This document shows, one piece after another, positions 1 through 7,281 of a DNA stretch of 36,616 bases. Made by a program: the position numbers and the translations under genes. Source of the DNA: Candidatus Parcubacteria bacterium (GTDB lineage Bacteria; Patescibacteriota; Minisyncoccia; Phycocordibacterales; Zambryskibacteraceae); NCBI GenBank assembly GCA_019658995.1, contig JAIFWN010000001.1:84852-121467 (forward strand), written 5' to 3'. The notes under the pieces were generated by a model, which saw nothing but the letters and a program-made list of their open reading frames with translations, searched no databases and was not told the origin of the DNA. Position 1 is the first letter of the stretch, and each line of letters starts with the position of its first letter.

Positions 1-612
1 GGAGAATATTTGGCGGGCACTGCCGAGGTTGCGACTATGGGCTATCACATGGATGAAGTCTTGGACAAGAAGGATTTCCCCAAAAAATATTTATCCTTCT
101 CCCCATGTTTCCGCAGAGAAGCCGGAAGTCATGCCAAAGACGTTAAGGGTCTCATCCGCGTTCATGAATTTTTCAAAGTAGAGCAGGTGGTGCTCTGCGA
201 GGCCTCTCACGAAGAATCAGTCAAGTATCATGAGGAGCTGAACAGGAACACGGAGGAGTTTGTCGAATCTCTCGGTATTCCATATCACACGGTGGTGAAC
301 TGCGGCGGCGATCTGGGTCTCGGACAGGTCAAGAAATATGACATCGAGCTTTGGGTTCCGCTGGAAAACACATATCGCGAAATTTCTTCGGCCTCATATT
401 TCCACGACTTCCAGACCAGACGCCTAAATATTCGCTACAAAGATGACAGCGGTAAGACCACTTATGCCCATTCGCTCAACTCCACCGCCGCTCCGACCCC
501 GCGCATTCTCGTCTCTCTTGTCGAAAACTTCCAGCAAGCCGACGGCTCGGTAAAGATCCCCGAGGTTCTCGTGCCTTATATGAATGGCAAGCATGAAATT
601 AGTAGGAAGTAG
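1..612 (+). CDS. serS: Seryl-tRNA synthetase, C-terminal part (5' end outside window)
   Basis: SerRS charges tRNA-Ser with serine in the cytoplasm. The reading frame is open from base 1, so only about the last 203 residues of the class II catalytic domain are present. Motif 2 is clear (FRREAGSHAKDVKGLIRVHE, followed by FFKVEQ), as is the EISSAS region with the following DFQTRRLNIRY. The expected NGSGLAVGR-type motif 3 is replaced by NSTAAPTPR, followed by a normal ILVSLVENFQ helix. As I recall, CPR SerRS proteins show similar drift, but this was not checked. The 3' end overlaps ftsQ by 29 nt, suggesting co-transcription. Identity is secure; the true start lies upstream of the window. Confidence 0.95.
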   Translation, partial: GEYLAGTAEVATMGYHMDEVLDKKDFPKKYLSFSPCFRREAGSHAKDVKGLIRVHEFFKVEQVVLCEASHEESVKYHEELNRNTEEFVESLGIPYHTVVNCGGDLGLGQVKKYDIELWVPLENTYREISSASYFHDFQTRRLNIRYKDDSGKTTYAHSLNSTAAPTPRILVSLVENFQQADGSVKIPEVLVPYMNGKHEISRK

Positions 613-1417
613 GGAGGCGGTACGGTCTCCGGAATTGCATAAGAAGAAGGAAAGGGTCAAGAAGGCTCGCTATGCCCTTTACGCAATCCTCATTGCAATT
701 TTCATCGTAGGGCCAGTCTTCACCCTGCGTAGCAAGAGTCTGCAGATCAGAAGTGTGAGCCTTGAAGGCAACCAAGTCACGAAGGAGGATGATATCAGGC
801 GCATAGTAACCGAGAGTCTCGACGGCAAATATCTCTGGATCATACCGAAGTCTAGCAGTCTGCTGTTTCAGAGGAGCACAATCGAGCGGGGTCTACTTGC
901 GGCTCTGCCGCGTCTGGCTTCGGCCGATGCATCACTTTCGGATACCAAGACTCTCAGGGTCGCCGTCACGGAGCGTACGCCTTATGCCTTGTACTGCTCA
1001 GACATATCCAATGCGGAGAACCCGGCTGAATGCTTTTTCCTCGACGAGACCGGATACATTTTTTCCGAGGCTCCTGATTTCTCCGGAGGAGTCTATATGG
1101 TATATGCGGCGGATCCTCCGTTTGACCCGCCTCTCCGTAGGCGGTTTCTACCAGACCAGAGTTTCAAAAATCTCGATAAATTCGCAAGAGATCTGGTGAA
1201 GCTAAGACTCGAGCCGCTTGTGGTGGTGAGGAAACACGATGAATACGATGCCCTGCTAAGGAGCGGTCCTGTATTGAAATGGAAGTCTGGCCAAGATCTC
1301 GAGCATCTTGCTCTTGATCTCGAAGCTTTCCTCAATGAGTCCAAGATGAAGGCGGGCGACATCTCCAAACTCCAATATCTCGATCTCAGATTCGACAATA
1401 AAGTCTTCTACAGATGA
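584..1417 (+). CDS. ftsQ: Cell division protein FtsQ/DivIB with POTRA domain
   Basis: FtsQ is a bitopic division protein that links early and late divisome parts through its extracytoplasmic POTRA domain. The 277-residue protein has a basic N-terminus, one membrane segment at about residues 28-48, a POTRA-like domain at about 53-125 (starting near LQIRSVSLEGNQ and ending in VTERTPYALYC), and a C-terminal beta domain ending LQYLDLRFDNKVFYR, the typical FtsQ ending. The start could be ATG 584 or ATG 593; both lie inside serS, so translation may be coupled. The stop overlaps the dus start as ATGA. It lies apart from the mra/fts cluster at 28.5 kb. The call rests on architecture and the C-terminal motif. 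Confidence 0.85.
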   Translation: MASMKLVGSREAVRSPELHKKKERVKKARYALYAILIAIFIVGPVFTLRSKSLQIRSVSLEGNQVTKEDDIRRIVTESLDGKYLWIIPKSSSLLFQRSTIERGLLAALPRLASADASLSDTKTLRVAVTERTPYALYCSDISNAENPAECFFLDETGYIFSEAPDFSGGVYMVYAADPPFDPPLRRRFLPDQSFKNLDKFARDLVKLRLEPLVVVRKHDEYDALLRSGPVLKWKSGQDLEHLALDLEAFLNESKMKAGDISKLQYLDLRFDNKVFYR

Positions 1418-2352
1418 AGCCGCCGATTTTTGCACTTGCGCCTATGGCGGATGTCACCGATGCAGCTTTCCGCCGGATTATCGCCAAGTACGGCAAGCCC
1501 GACATGATGTATACCGAATTCGTCTCGGCTGACGGCTTGGCCCTGGCGCCGGAGGAAGGAAGGAATAAACTTTTGGTAGATTTGGAATATTCGGAAGCGG
1601 AGCGTCCTATAATCGCTCAATTTTTCACCGCCCATCCCGAGAATATGAAGAGGGCCGCCGCGCTCGCCCGTGAGATGGGCTTCGATGGGGTAGATATAAA
1701 CATGGGATGCCCTCAGGAAAATGTAGTTCACCAAGGGGCTGGCGCCTGTCTTATCAAGGATCCCAAACTTGCGCGCGAGATCATAAGGGGGGCTTTGGAA
1801 GGAGCGGGGGATTTGCCGGTCTCTGTGAAGACTCGCCTGGGATTCAATAAGGATGAGCTTGAGGAGTGGCTGCCGGAACTCCTTAAGGAAGATTTGGCGC
1901 ACATCACTATCCACGCCAGGACGAAAAAGGATATGAGCAAGGTGCCGGCCCGCTGGGAGAGGGTGAAGAAGGCGGTTGAGATTCGCAATGCACTCGGATC
2001 AAAAACAAAGATACTCGGTAATGGCGATGTCGTAGACATTGACGACGCAAGGAGGAAATGTGATGAAACGGGAGCAGACGGAGTTATGCTCGGCCGCGCC
2101 ATCTTCGGCAATCCGTGGCTCTTCTCGGAACATATTCCGACTCTGCAGGAGAAGTTAGAGGTAATGGTCGAGCATACAAAACTTTTCGAAGAACTTCTTG
2201 GTAAGCACAAGAGCTTCAATATTATGAAGAAGCACTACAAGGCCTATGTGAACGGCTTTGATGGAGCGGTTGAGCTTAGGATCAGGCTTATGGCTGCGGA
2301 AAATGCCGGCGAGGTGGAGGGGATCATAAATACCTATATTCTTAGCCGTTGA
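1414..2352 (+). CDS. dus: tRNA-dihydrouridine synthase
   Basis: This FMN enzyme reduces specific uridines to dihydrouridine in tRNA D-loops. The 312-residue protein starts in TIM-barrel style (FALAPMADVTDAAFRRI) and carries the MGCP motif with the catalytic Cys at residue 99, followed by the GAGACLIKDP loop. Later come the flavin-site segments VSVKTRLGF, ITIHART and GNGDV, then GADGVMLGRAIFGNPW. Length is normal for DusB-like enzymes. The start overlaps the ftsQ stop by 4 nt (ATGA), so it is the last gene of the serS-ftsQ-dus unit. No terminator is visible before the next promoter at 2385. The subfamily (A, B or C) is not assigned. Confidence 0.95.
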   Translation: MKPPIFALAPMADVTDAAFRRIIAKYGKPDMMYTEFVSADGLALAPEEGRNKLLVDLEYSEAERPIIAQFFTAHPENMKRAAALAREMGFDGVDINMGCPQENVVHQGAGACLIKDPKLAREIIRGALEGAGDLPVSVKTRLGFNKDELEEWLPELLKEDLAHITIHARTKKDMSKVPARWERVKKAVEIRNALGSKTKILGNGDVVDIDDARRKCDETGADGVMLGRAIFGNPWLFSEHIPTLQEKLEVMVEHTKLFEELLGKHKSFNIMKKHYKAYVNGFDGAVELRIRLMAAENAGEVEGIINTYILSR

Positions 2353-2384
2353 TTTTGACACTTTTGAATATTTGTGTTTTTGTG

Positions 2385-2412
2385 TTGACAAATATCTTAG
2401 TTGTGATATACT
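2385..2412 (+). promoter_or_regulatory. Strong promoter upstream of candidate ncRNA
   Basis: A consensus TTGACA lies at 2385-2390, followed by a 16-nt spacer and TATACT at 2407-2412. A TG at 2404-2405 makes an extended -10. The predicted start is near 2419. No credible coding start follows within several hundred bases, so the promoter probably drives the structured RNA and perhaps reads into the gene at 2886. Confidence 0.7.
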
Positions 2413-2418
2413 TATATG

Positions 2419-2740
2419 TGCAGTAGGGGACTTGATAGTGCCCCGTGCATGTACCTTCAACCATCGAGGTTGTCCATGCGACCGACAAGTACCGCTCCGC
2501 CCAGCCGTGCCAGTACCAGTCTGAATCGCCGCTTGTACACCACGTTCGCCGCGCGCGGCACCGGCTGACCTCGGCAGGTCGGCTCGACGCTCCACGCAGT
2601 ACCGGCGGGTCGCGGGTCATCGAAACTGTCTGTTCGGATTGTTAATATCCGTCGATGCCCGCGGCTCCGCCGCATCCACTTTCACTCATCTGTCCGATAC
2701 CGGACGGAATCATCCCCTGACCTTGGTCAGGGTTTCATTT
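2419..2740 (+). ncRNA. Candidate structured non-coding RNA of about 320 nt, family unknown
   Basis: The stretch 2353-2885 has no convincing gene. A strong promoter precedes it and an intrinsic terminator ends near 2740. Between them are several simple hairpins: CAACC/GGTTG at 2458-2472 with loop ATCGA, GCTGACCT/AGGTCGGC at 2564-2583 with loop CGGC, a GC-rich stem around 2654-2676, and GTCCG/CGGAC at 2692-2705 with loop ATAC. It is GC-richer than the flanking spacers. I looked for RNase P RNA, SRP RNA and tmRNA signatures and saw none. Open frames here are short, arginine-rich and lack Shine-Dalgarno sites. It could instead be a long 5' leader of the exported protein at 2886. What follows the terminator to 2885 is described under the leader hairpins. 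Confidence 0.4.
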
Positions 2741-2742
2741 TA
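2715..2742 (+). terminator. Intrinsic terminator of candidate ncRNA
   Basis: An 8-bp perfect inverted repeat, CCCTGACC (2715-2722) and GGTCAGGG (2725-2732), is followed by a T-rich run TTTCATTTTAT. The two central bases imply a 7-bp stem with a 4-nt loop when folded. It could also act as an attenuator ahead of the gene at 2886. Confidence 0.6.
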
Positions 2743-2797
2743 TACACATCAGAAAGGCTTCTATGGCGACTGTTACCCATGTAATTATCATTGACTC

Positions 2798-2860
2798 AGC
2801 ACGTCTTTCGTGCTAGGAAGAGGCCAGAAACCTCTTTTGATCTTCGTCAAGAAACCACTT
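2798..2860 (+). promoter_or_regulatory. Tandem leader hairpins before the exported Ig-like protein
   Basis: Three small hairpins lie in series upstream of the start at 2886: AGCACG/CGTGCT around a TCTTT loop (about 2798-2814), AAGAGG/CCTCTT around 2818-2837, and a TTGA/TCAA stem just after it. A TTGACT at about 2791 precedes them, without a clear -10. An AAAGGAG Shine-Dalgarno sequence at about 2871-2877 follows. The series suggests a structured 5' leader, but no known riboswitch was recognised. Confidence 0.3.
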
Positions 2861-2885
2861 CACTGAACGACAAAGGAGCCCAACC

Positions 2886-4229
2886 ATGCGGACAAGGTTG
2901 TACGTATGTGCGGCCTTGGCCGCAGTCTTCACTCTGGCGGGTGCGTGCGATAGATCGCCCACCCAGCCGAACATCACCATCAGGATCGGTATCAACAACG
3001 GCAACGACGGCGGTGTCTTAGGCACCGGCGGCGGTAACACTCCCTCCGGCTGCTCGATCAATTTGACCATCAGCGGAGTCGCTGTGGGACCGAGCGGCAG
3101 CTCGACGTGGCAGTTTGGCGAGCGGCGCAACTACACCGGCTCGTTCACTACCAACCCGTTTAGCTGTGCCAAGCCGGAGGACTTCATGTTCACGTCTTCG
3201 GCGCCCGGTATCATCGGGATCGATGCTGTGACAGGTCAGGCCACCGCAGATAACACACCCGGACAGGCCACTCTCTGTTTTGTTTACAGGCCTGATCCTC
3301 AGAACATCCGGGCCTGCACACCGCCGCAGACGGTAGTCGGACCGACCGGCGGTAACCCCTCAATCAGCCCTATCGGTCAAATCTCGACCGGGAACCTCTG
3401 TCAGAGAATCTTCAACGGGGCGATAAACCCGCCTGGAACAGCGGGTACTTGGTCGATTGAAGGTTCAACCTTAGTTACGGTGAATCCGACGACCGGTGCC
3501 GGATCAGTTACGCAGTCAGGCGTGTCCGGATCGGCGACGCTTGTCTTCACAATGACGAACGGCACGCGAATCACAACGCCGCTCACATTCGTGGCTACGG
3601 ACTGTACCGCTCCGCCTCCGACGGCTACCTTTACCTTCAGCTTGCCGAGCATCTGCCTGAGCACGATTGCAGGTTCGCCGACGACAGCGGACTTCACCAT
3701 CACGGTGATAGTGCCCGGGATCAGTAATCCGGGTGTGAACATCACTTCGTCGAATACGTCGGTGGTAACGGTTGTGCCGGTCGGTTCCAGCACTGGTACG
3801 ACTACGACCTGGAGAGTCACTCTGTCCGGACCGGGCAATGCCAATCTCACGGCGTCGGTCCTTGGTATAAGCGGTGTTGGTTCATTGCCCGTGCAGGTGC
3901 TTACTACGGCCTGCCCTGGCGGTGGAAATTCGATCAGTTACTCTCCTCCGGGAGGTACGGTCGGAACCACAGTGCCAAACCCCGGTACACTCACTTCTGT
4001 TTGTATCCTGGGTACCGGTACGATCACCTGCAATCCGTTCTACACATCGAACCATCCGGAGCTCATCGACGTCTTCGGTAACGGAGTGACGCCTATCAAC
4101 GGCTTCAACTTCAGAACCGGCATGACGGCGACGATCACCAGAATAGCGAACACAACCATCGATGTGGAGATCTGCGTGCAGTGGTCTGTGACGGAAGTCA
4201 GCCCAAGATTCTGTCGCAATTGGCGATGA
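2886..4229 (+). CDS. Exported, probably lipid-anchored protein with Ig-like (BIG2-type) modules
   Basis: The function is unknown; this is likely a surface-exposed protein. The 447-residue product begins with a signal peptide ending LAGAC, with Cys21 as a possible lipidation site. The lipobox is imperfect, having Ala at -3. A Gly/Asn linker follows, then three or four beta-rich, Thr/Ser/Gly-rich modules. One contains the BIG2-like pattern SSAPGIIGIDAVTGQATA at about residues 108-125. Paired cysteines recur near module borders. The AAAGGAG site about 9 nt upstream supports ATG 2886. It has its own terminator and is unlike its neighbours in GC content and style, so transfer is possible. The opening sequence reminds me of lipoproteins of other phyla such as Gemmatimonadota, but this is an untested impression. 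Confidence 0.6.
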   Translation: MRTRLYVCAALAAVFTLAGACDRSPTQPNITIRIGINNGNDGGVLGTGGGNTPSGCSINLTISGVAVGPSGSSTWQFGERRNYTGSFTTNPFSCAKPEDFMFTSSAPGIIGIDAVTGQATADNTPGQATLCFVYRPDPQNIRACTPPQTVVGPTGGNPSISPIGQISTGNLCQRIFNGAINPPGTAGTWSIEGSTLVTVNPTTGAGSVTQSGVSGSATLVFTMTNGTRITTPLTFVATDCTAPPPTATFTFSLPSICLSTIAGSPTTADFTITVIVPGISNPGVNITSSNTSVVTVVPVGSSTGTTTTWRVTLSGPGNANLTASVLGISGVGSLPVQVLTTACPGGGNSISYSPPGGTVGTTVPNPGTLTSVCILGTGTITCNPFYTSNHPELIDVFGNGVTPINGFNFRTGMTATITRIANTTIDVEICVQWSVTEVSPRFCRNWR

Positions 4230-4236
4230 TCCCTAA

Positions 4237-4272
4237 CCCCCGGAGATAGCAATATCTCTGGGGATTTTTATT
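4237..4272 (+). terminator. Intrinsic terminator after exported Ig-like protein
   Basis: CCCC (4237-4240) and GAGATA (4243-4248) pair with TATCTC (4253-4258) and GGGG (4260-4263) around a GCAA tetraloop. The hairpin is followed by ATTTTTATTT. It ends only a few bases before the dnaX -10 element. Confidence 0.8.
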
Positions 4273-4274
4273 TC

Positions 4275-4283
4275 TGATATACT
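4275..4283 (+). promoter_or_regulatory. Extended -10 of dnaX, leaderless geometry
   Basis: TGaTATACT ends at 4283, 6 nt before the ATG at 4290, with no Shine-Dalgarno sequence between. No good -35 is seen because the preceding terminator occupies that space. The mRNA would begin at or next to the start codon. Confidence 0.6.
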
Positions 4284-4289
4284 TTCCGC

Positions 4290-5312
4290 ATGTCTGTGCT
4301 TTACCGCAAATATAGGCCCAGAAGCTGGAAGGATGTGACCGGCCAGGAGGCGGTTGTCAGCGTCTTAAGCAATGAAATCAACCTCGGTTCTGTCGCCCAT
4401 GCCTATCTCTTTGCGGGCTCCAGGGGGACGGGCAAGACCTCCGTGGCCAGGATATTCGCCGCCGAATTGGGTACGTCTCCGAACGATATTTATGAGATAG
4501 ATGCGGCATCCAATACCAGCGTCGAGGATATCCGGTCGCTCAATGAGGCTGTGCACACCTTGCCATTCGAATCAAAATACAAAGTTTACATTCTCGACGA
4601 GGCCCACATGCTCAGCAAGAGTGCCTGGAACGCATTTCTCAAAACTCTGGAGGAGCCTCCTGCGCATGTCATATTCATTCTTGCTACGACCGAACTGGAA
4701 AAAGTTCCTGAGACGGTACAGAGCCGGTGTCAGGCATTCGTCTTCAAGCGTCCGAGTCAGAAGATTCTCAGAGATTTCGCCATTCATATATCCAAAGAAG
4801 AGGGAAGAGGACTCGAGCCGGAAGCGGCTGAGCTGGTCTCCCTACTGGGTGACGGTTCCTTCCGTGATACGCATGGAATCCTTGAGAAAGTATTTTCGAG
4901 CACCAAGGAAAAAAATATAAGCAGGGAAGAAGTCGAAAGGGTCACCGGCGCTCCGAGAGCCGGACTAGTGCGAGATGTCCTGGCCTCGATAGTCGGACAA
5001 GATATCGAGAAGGGAATGAAGGCTATCGCAGAAGCCAGGAGGGATAATACCGATATTAAGATCTTCGCGCGCCTCATCCTGGAGCATTTGCGATACCTCT
5101 TCCTCATTCGTCTCAAAGCCGGGCTCGATGATTATATATTGGAAGAAACTTCGGAAGATGATTTCAAATTTCTCAAAGATCTGGCACAGAAGGCTGATAA
5201 GCATTTAACCGCCGAGGTGCTGGTGAAATTCATCGAGGCCGCTGACTCCGCGGGGCGTTCAAGCATTCCGGAACTTTCCCTCGAGATTGCTCTGACCGAG
5301 AGTATTCAATAA
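4290..5312 (+). CDS. dnaX: DNA polymerase III gamma/tau-type clamp-loader ATPase, short form without zinc knuckle
   Basis: DnaX is the ATPase of the clamp loader that places the sliding clamp on DNA. The 340-residue protein has the typical start (VLYRKYRPRSWKDVTGQE), Walker A GSRGTGKTS at about 43-51, Walker B ILDEAH at about 101-106, sensor 1 around ILATTE, and the SRC arginine-finger motif near 145-147. Between ARIFAAEL and YEIDAAS only about 10 residues occur, whereas most bacterial DnaX have roughly 30 with four zinc-binding cysteines; the zinc module is absent. The protein ends soon after domain III, so it is gamma-like without tau extensions. Partners in the window are the delta-prime-like gene at 15591 and the delta-like fragment at 33307. 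Confidence 0.93.
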   Translation: MSVLYRKYRPRSWKDVTGQEAVVSVLSNEINLGSVAHAYLFAGSRGTGKTSVARIFAAELGTSPNDIYEIDAASNTSVEDIRSLNEAVHTLPFESKYKVYILDEAHMLSKSAWNAFLKTLEEPPAHVIFILATTELEKVPETVQSRCQAFVFKRPSQKILRDFAIHISKEEGRGLEPEAAELVSLLGDGSFRDTHGILEKVFSSTKEKNISREEVERVTGAPRAGLVRDVLASIVGQDIEKGMKAIAEARRDNTDIKIFARLILEHLRYLFLIRLKAGLDDYILEETSEDDFKFLKDLAQKADKHLTAEVLVKFIEAADSAGRSSIPELSLEIALTESIQ

Positions 5313-5351
5313 ATATAGAAATTGATTAATGGTGTTTTAGCCTGACTGGAG

Positions 5352-5357
5352 TATGCT
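5352..5357 (+). promoter_or_regulatory. -10 element of DoxX-like gene, leaderless geometry
   Basis: TATGCT ends 6 nt before the ATG at 5364. No -35 is obvious and no ribosome-binding site lies between. The repeated 6-nt spacing is the main support. Confidence 0.45.
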
Positions 5358-5363
5358 TAAGTC

Positions 5364-5819
5364 ATGGCACACAAACTTACATTATTCCTACTCCGCATTT
5401 CTTTGGGATGGTACATGTTTTACGCCGGGATTACCAAAGTGATCGATCCGGCATGGTCTGCCGAAGGGTATCTTAAGGGAGCAAAATTACTGCCCGGATT
5501 CTATATGTGGTTAACATCGCCAGGGATTATGCCGGTAGTAAATTTCATAAATGAATGGGGTCTGACGCTTCTTGGGGTTTCGCTTATCTTGGGAATCTTT
5601 ATCAAATACTCCGCACCTCTCGGAGTTTTGCTTATGCTCCTCTACTACATCCCCCTAGGTATTATCCACCCAGACGCCCACTCGCTCATTGTAGATCAGC
5701 ATGTGGTATTCGGACTTCTTATGATCTATTTTACTCTTGTGGGAGCTGGTAAGGTATGGGGTCTCGACGGCCGTATTGGTAAATTAAAAAATCCTTGGCT
5801 TTCTCAGAAAGGGGAATAG
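5364..5819 (+). CDS. DoxX-like small integral membrane protein
   Basis: The 151-residue protein has four hydrophobic segments (about 5-25, 60-80, 85-103 and 110-130) and the DoxX-family opening RISLGWYMFYAGITKVIDPAW. DoxX-type proteins are small quinone- or thiol-linked membrane proteins of poorly defined role, sometimes tied to redox homeostasis; the role here is open. Conserved polar residues include His103-type positions in the IHPDAHS loop and VDQH. It follows dnaX by about 50 nt with its own -10, so it is probably a separate transcript. Downstream (5820-5937) no terminator is clear. The family call is good; the function is not known. Confidence 0.8.
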   Translation: MAHKLTLFLLRISLGWYMFYAGITKVIDPAWSAEGYLKGAKLLPGFYMWLTSPGIMPVVNFINEWGLTLLGVSLILGIFIKYSAPLGVLLMLLYYIPLGIIHPDAHSLIVDQHVVFGLLMIYFTLVGAGKVWGLDGRIGKLKNPWLSQKGE

Positions 5820-5937
5820 AAACGATTCAAAAACTAGTCTGATATATCGATAATAATCTGACTTAGCGGTTCTTGGTCTTTTTTTGGTCTCTAGAACTTG
5901 TGCCCAAGGTGGCTGGCTGTCTGGTACGAAGTTGGAA

Positions 5938-6423
5938 CTAATTTAAAAGCTTACGCCACACAAAGCCCTTCTCGCCGTTTGGGGCAGTAGCAGCGCCTGC
6001 TCGTTCGAAATTTTTGTCATATATACCCCAGGAATCCTGGTGAGTTTCTCCGCCGAAGAGTACTATTTCTGTATAACCATCTTTCTTAGCCTCATCAAAT
6101 CTTCTCATGATCAGAGCTTTGCCGATACCTCTACCACGCTCTTTTGCAGCAGCAACATAAAACTCTCCTGGATTACTTGTTGTCGTGTAGCCCTTCATAT
6201 GTTGCGGGGCTCGGCGAATTGCCGCCACCCCAACCACTTCTCCGTTCTCTTCAGCTACAAAGAACTTAAAATTTTGAACCGCCAAATCTGAGTCGTTGCT
6301 AGTATATTTTTGAAGCTTATCCTCTAAATTCTGACGAAAATTGTCATGCCAATATAGATCAAATATTTCTCCGACTGATTCCACGTCTTTTAGCTCAAGT
6401 GACCTGATAGTTCCTCTAAACAT
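5938..6423 (-). CDS. GNAT-family N-acetyltransferase
   Basis: The 161-residue protein has the GNAT fold signatures: N-terminal IRSLELKDVESVGEIF, a central beta-strand VVGVAAIRRAP, then FYVAAAKERGRGIGKALIMRRFDEAKKDG, in which RGRGIGKAL is the acetyl-CoA pyrophosphate-binding motif A (Q/RxxGxG/A). The substrate cannot be predicted; GNAT enzymes of this size modify amino acids, peptides, antibiotics or small amines. It is transcribed alone from an extended -10 TGaTAGTCT 6 nt upstream of the ATG. A tRNA-Gln gene on the same strand lies just upstream. Confidence 0.9.
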   Translation of the reverse strand: MFRGTIRSLELKDVESVGEIFDLYWHDNFRQNLEDKLQKYTSNDSDLAVQNFKFFVAEENGEVVGVAAIRRAPQHMKGYTTTSNPGEFYVAAAKERGRGIGKALIMRRFDEAKKDGYTEIVLFGGETHQDSWGIYDKNFERAGAATAPNGEKGFVWRKLLN

Positions 6424-6429
6424 GTATTT

Positions 6430-6438
6430 AGACTATCA
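6430..6438 (-). promoter_or_regulatory. Extended -10 of GNAT gene, leaderless geometry
   Basis: Read on the minus strand, TGaTAGTCT ends 6 nt before the ATG at 6423. A TTGCCT lies 16 nt upstream of the hexamer as a possible -35. Confidence 0.55.
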
Positions 6439-6477
6439 CAACGTTTTACCTAGGCAATTCTTGCTTAACCTTGCTAG

Positions 6478-6548
6478 CTGGGAGACAGGGATTCGAACCC
6501 CGATTAAAGGCTTCAAAGGCCTCTGTCCTACCATTAGACGATCTCCCA
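6478..6548 (-). tRNA. tRNA-Gln (anticodon TTG)
   Basis: The minus strand folds as a full cloverleaf of 71 nt. The acceptor arm is TGGGAGA/TCTCCCA, the D-arm is GTCTAATGGTAGGAC, and the anticodon stem GAGGC/GCCTT carries loop CTTTGAA with anticodon TTG at 34-36. The T-arm is CGGGG-TTCGAAT-CCCTG. The discriminator base is G and CCA is not encoded. The TTG anticodon assigns glutamine. CPR bacteria usually form Gln-tRNA by the GatCAB route, but those genes are not in this window. Confidence 0.95.
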
Positions 6549-6557
6549 ATAAACTTA

Positions 6558-6566
6558 AAACTATCA
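6558..6566 (-). promoter_or_regulatory. Probable extended -10 of tRNA-Gln
   Basis: On the minus strand TGaTAGTTT ends 9 nt before the mature tRNA 5' end. It matches the extended -10 style seen across the window. The -35 is weak. Confidence 0.4.
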
Positions 6567-6607
6567 AATTCTGACATAATTGAATAGCACGCTTCGTCTT
6601 AAAGCCA

Positions 6608-6793
6608 ATGGAAAACAAAAATCCCAAGATAGATGCCGATGCCATAGTTTCGCCGAAGAACACCAGGAAGCTCTATGGTGACAAGCCCCTTGACCAGGAT
6701 GAACCGGCGGGAGGACAAGGCAGCGATACGCCGACGTCTCTGCCGGAAAGTGTGGACGATATCGATCAAAATATGTTTCCGAGCGCCCCATGA
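6608..6793 (+). CDS. Small hydrophilic protein of unknown function
   Basis: The 61-residue acidic, proline- and aspartate-rich protein (MENKNPKIDADAIVSPKN onward) has no membrane segment and looks disordered. I do not recognise a family. Support comes from context: its stop overlaps the next start as ATGA at 6790, giving a tightly coupled pair with the anchored protein downstream. No Shine-Dalgarno sequence and no good -10 at the usual 6-nt spacing were seen; a CATAAT near 6575-6580 is possible. The gene is likely real but weakly supported. Confidence 0.5.
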   Translation: MENKNPKIDADAIVSPKNTRKLYGDKPLDQDEPAGGQGSDTPTSLPESVDDIDQNMFPSAP

Positions 6794-7230
6794 GCAGAAA
6801 CCTCTTCCTGATCTTTGGCATAGCCGGACTGATAATTTTCAGTTTCCTTGTTGTGCAGAAATTTGGCTCAAAGACTTATGACAATGACGGGGTTGGAATA
6901 CGTTTCCGGTATCCCGATGAGTACAGTCTGGAGAAGGGGAATATAGATGGAGGGTTTGAAATCATCCTTACCAAGGATAAGCCCGGCGGGGAAGCCCCTC
7001 CGGCCATCAGGGTGAGCTTCGCTAAGGATCGTGACCTTCCGTCCGGTATACAGGGTGTTCTTTCCGGTAAGCCTTCAGTGTCCTATAAAACGGACGGGCT
7101 TTATGCCGGCGAGGCCGTATCTGTCTTAAACCGAGGCTACATGATTACCATGAGTGACGAGTACATCACCTCCGATGACCAGATCCGCAAGGATTTCCAG
7201 AAGATTCTGGAAACGGTCGAGTTATATTAG
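6790..7230 (+). CDS. Membrane-anchored extracytoplasmic protein, PsbP-like pattern
   Basis: The 146-residue protein has one N-terminal membrane segment (about residues 5-22) and a small soluble domain outside the membrane. The segment GVGIRFRYPDEYSLEKG, with later VSFAKD and a C-terminal ILETVELY helix, resembles the PsbP-like/lipoprotein fold common in Parcubacteria, where a folded strand starts GxxFxYP. The protein at 7282 has the matching GVAFKYPE segment, so the two are probably diverged paralogues. The start is set by the 4-nt ATGA overlap with the 61-residue gene. The role is unknown. Confidence 0.7.
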   Translation: MSRNLFLIFGIAGLIIFSFLVVQKFGSKTYDNDGVGIRFRYPDEYSLEKGNIDGGFEIILTKDKPGGEAPPAIRVSFAKDRDLPSGIQGVLSGKPSVSYKTDGLYAGEAVSVLNRGYMITMSDEYITSDDQIRKDFQKILETVELY

Positions 7231-7281
7231 GGCATTTGTTATATAGTAAGAGAGATAGCTTAAGGACGTTAAGATAATCAT

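Noticed and set aside
2445-2675. Short open frames on both strands inside the candidate RNA region (66 residues plus, 72 residues minus)
   Set aside because: They are arginine- and proline-rich in a GC-rich stretch, lack Shine-Dalgarno sites and leaderless -10 spacing, and overlap predicted hairpins. Better read as non-coding.
2419-2740. RNase P RNA, SRP RNA or tmRNA as identity of the candidate RNA
   Set aside because: None of their conserved blocks, such as the GGAAAGTCC element of RNase P or the GGTCAGG/GGAAGG loop of SRP RNA, were found, nor a tRNA-like end.
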